Shown here: positions 49,061 through 50,152 of the stretch, piece by piece
Numbering within the stretch: the stretch's first letter is position 1
Layout: each line of letters starts with the position of its first letter
Assembly: GCA_030681895.1 (NCBI GenBank)
Contig: JAUXRI010000137.1
Location: 1 to 50,152 of the forward strand
DNA from: Myxococcales bacterium
GTDB lineage: Bacteria; Myxococcota; Myxococcia; Myxococcales; Myxococcaceae
Direction: 5' to 3'
Length of the DNA: 50,152 bases
Position numbers and translations under genes: made by a program
The notes under the pieces: model-generated
Told to the model about the DNA's origin: nothing
Database searches by the model: none
Seen by the model: the letters and a program-made list of their open reading frames with translations, nothing else

Positions 49061-50152
49061 ATGACCGACTGGAAGCCGACCGCCTGCATCCTCTGTGAGT
49101 GCAACTGTGGACTCGAGGTCGAGCTCGGCGGCGCCGACGGCCGGCACCTCGTGAAGCTGCGCGGCGACAAGCGACACCCGTCGTCACAGGGCTACGCGTG
49201 CGAGAAGGCGCATCGGCTCGATCATTACCAGCACGGGAGAGATCGACTGACGACGCCGCTGCGACGGCGGGCGGATGGAACGTTCGAACCAATCGACTGG
49301 GACACTGCCATTCGCGAAGTCGCGGCGCGGCTCTCGACGGTGCGCGACACGTTCGGCGGCGACGCGATCTTCTATTACGGCGGCGGCGGCCAGGGGAATC
49401 ACCTGCCCGGGGCGTACGCGACGGCGACGCGACGGGCGCTCGGCTCGCGGTGGCGCTCCAGCGCGCTGGCGCAAGAGAAGACCGGAGAGTTCTGGGTCGG
49501 CGATCGCATGGTGGGCGTGGCGGCGACGCGCGCCGACTTCGAGCACTGCGACGTGGCGCTCTTCATCGGGAAGAACCCGTGGCATTCGCACTCGATCCCC
49601 AAAGCGCGGGTGACGTTGAAGGAGCTGTCGAACGATCCAGCGCGCACGTTGATCGTGATCGACCCGCGGCGCACCGAGACGGCGGAGCTGGCCGACATCC
49701 ATCTGCAGGTCAGGCCCGGCGGAGACGCGTGGCTGCTGACCGGCATTCTTGGCGTGTTGGTGCAGGAGCATTTAACGAACTCGGCCTTCATCGCGGCGCA
49801 CACCAACGGCGCTGACGAGGTGCTGGCGGTGCTGCGTGGCGTGTCGGTGAGCGAGTGCTCCACGCGCGCGGGCGTCGACGAAGCGCTGGTGCGGCAGGCG
49901 GCGCGGGCCATCGGCGCGGCGAAGGCGCTGTCCAGCTTCGAAGATCTCGGCGTGCAGATGAACCACCACTCGACGCTGGTGAGCTACCTGCATCGGCTGA
50001 TCGTCTTCCTGACCGGGAGCCTCGGCCGGCCCGGCACGCACGCGATTCCCACCACGATGATTCCGTTCGCGACGGGCGGCGCGAAGTACTCGAGCCCCGT
50101 CGTCGGCGCGCTCATCGTGAGCGGCCTGGTGCCGTGCAACGTGATCGCGGAT
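49061..50152 (+). CDS. Molybdopterin oxidoreductase, N-terminal part (runs off the window)
   Basis: 364 codons are open from the ATG at 49061 to the end. The N-terminus binds a [4Fe-4S] cluster: Cys9-x2-Cys12-x3-Cys16-x30-Cys47, as in formate dehydrogenases and nitrate reductases of the DMSO reductase family. Y-Y-G-G-G-G, I-G-K-N-P-W-H-S-H and V-I-D-P-R-R-T-E-T-A are molybdopterin-binding segments. At the place where many members have Cys, Sec or Ser as metal ligand I read only A-L-A-Q-E-K-T-G-E-F-W. There is no Tat signal, so it is cytoplasmic. It follows GH81 by 18 bases but no shared function is evident. Confidence 0.88.
   Translation, partial: MTDWKPTACILCECNCGLEVELGGADGRHLVKLRGDKRHPSSQGYACEKAHRLDHYQHGRDRLTTPLRRRADGTFEPIDWDTAIREVAARLSTVRDTFGGDAIFYYGGGGQGNHLPGAYATATRRALGSRWRSSALAQEKTGEFWVGDRMVGVAATRADFEHCDVALFIGKNPWHSHSIPKARVTLKELSNDPARTLIVIDPRRTETAELADIHLQVRPGGDAWLLTGILGVLVQEHLTNSAFIAAHTNGADEVLAVLRGVSVSECSTRAGVDEALVRQAARAIGAAKALSSFEDLGVQMNHHSTLVSYLHRLIVFLTGSLGRPGTHAIPTTMIPFATGGAKYSSPVVGALIVSGLVPCNVIAD

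Overview
The window is high-GC DNA that reads as a myxobacterium (Myxococcota). The pointers are secreted lipoproteins with aspartate-alanine-glycine linkers and Gly-Gly-Ser-Ala-Gly linkers, a C-terminal MYXO-CTERM-type sorting tail, and many genes joined by ATGA or GTGA start/stop overlaps. I see no rRNA, tRNA, CRISPR array or insertion sequence. The species cannot be fixed from the sequence alone.

Layout. 1-2.7 kb: the start of a dihydroneopterin aldolase gene (folB, cut by the window edge) coupled to a FolM/PTR1-type pteridine reductase, then an NADP-binding reductase divergent from a LysR regulator with a palindromic site between them. 2.65-13.6 kb: a four-gene, stop/start-coupled operon for very large envelope proteins. 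It holds a 1663-residue mosaic lipoprotein, a 1170-residue lipoprotein with a C-type-lectin-like region, a membrane-anchored HEAT-repeat protein whose layout recalls large lipid transfer proteins, and a small lipoprotein. Its function is unknown and it is one of the two most interesting systems here. 13.8-15.5 kb: a Rieske ferredoxin and an isochorismatase-family hydrolase, divergent from a helix-hairpin-helix protein.

15.5-25.0 kb and 34.7-49.0 kb form one carbohydrate system, most likely for beta-1,3-glucan (laminarin or fungal/algal wall glucan). The right half has a ROK regulator, GH16 lipoprotein, family-5 solute-binding protein, two permeases and one ATPase on the minus strand. Divergent from it are a large inverting phosphorylase (GH94/GH149/GH161 type), two GH17 enzymes without signal peptides and a GH81 lipoprotein. 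The left half has a carbohydrate-binding lipoprotein, divergent from the second transporter ATPase, a GH1 beta-glucosidase, a TIM-barrel glycosidase fused to an outer-membrane-barrel-like domain, and two small lipoproteins. Four copies of a 21-bp operator (TTTGTTCG-N5-CGAACAAA) sit in front of exactly these four transcription units. That ties both halves to the ROK protein and shows that the ABC importer is one system split over two loci. A plausible flow is: surface GH16, GH81 and possibly the barrel-fused enzyme cut the polymer; the ABC importer takes up oligosaccharides; GH17, GH1 and the phosphorylase finish them in the cytoplasm.

25.0-34.7 kb interrupts this system. It holds a VapBC toxin-antitoxin pair, a Kelch-repeat MYXO-CTERM protein, and a minus-strand cluster (nucleotidyltransferase, thymidylate-kinase-like protein, MFS carrier, MMPL/RND exporter). 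This cluster lies between two direct copies of the Kelch/ATPase 3' junction, each copy keeping one gene whole and the other broken: the trace of a duplication or recombination event. 49.06 kb to the end: the start of a molybdopterin oxidoreductase.
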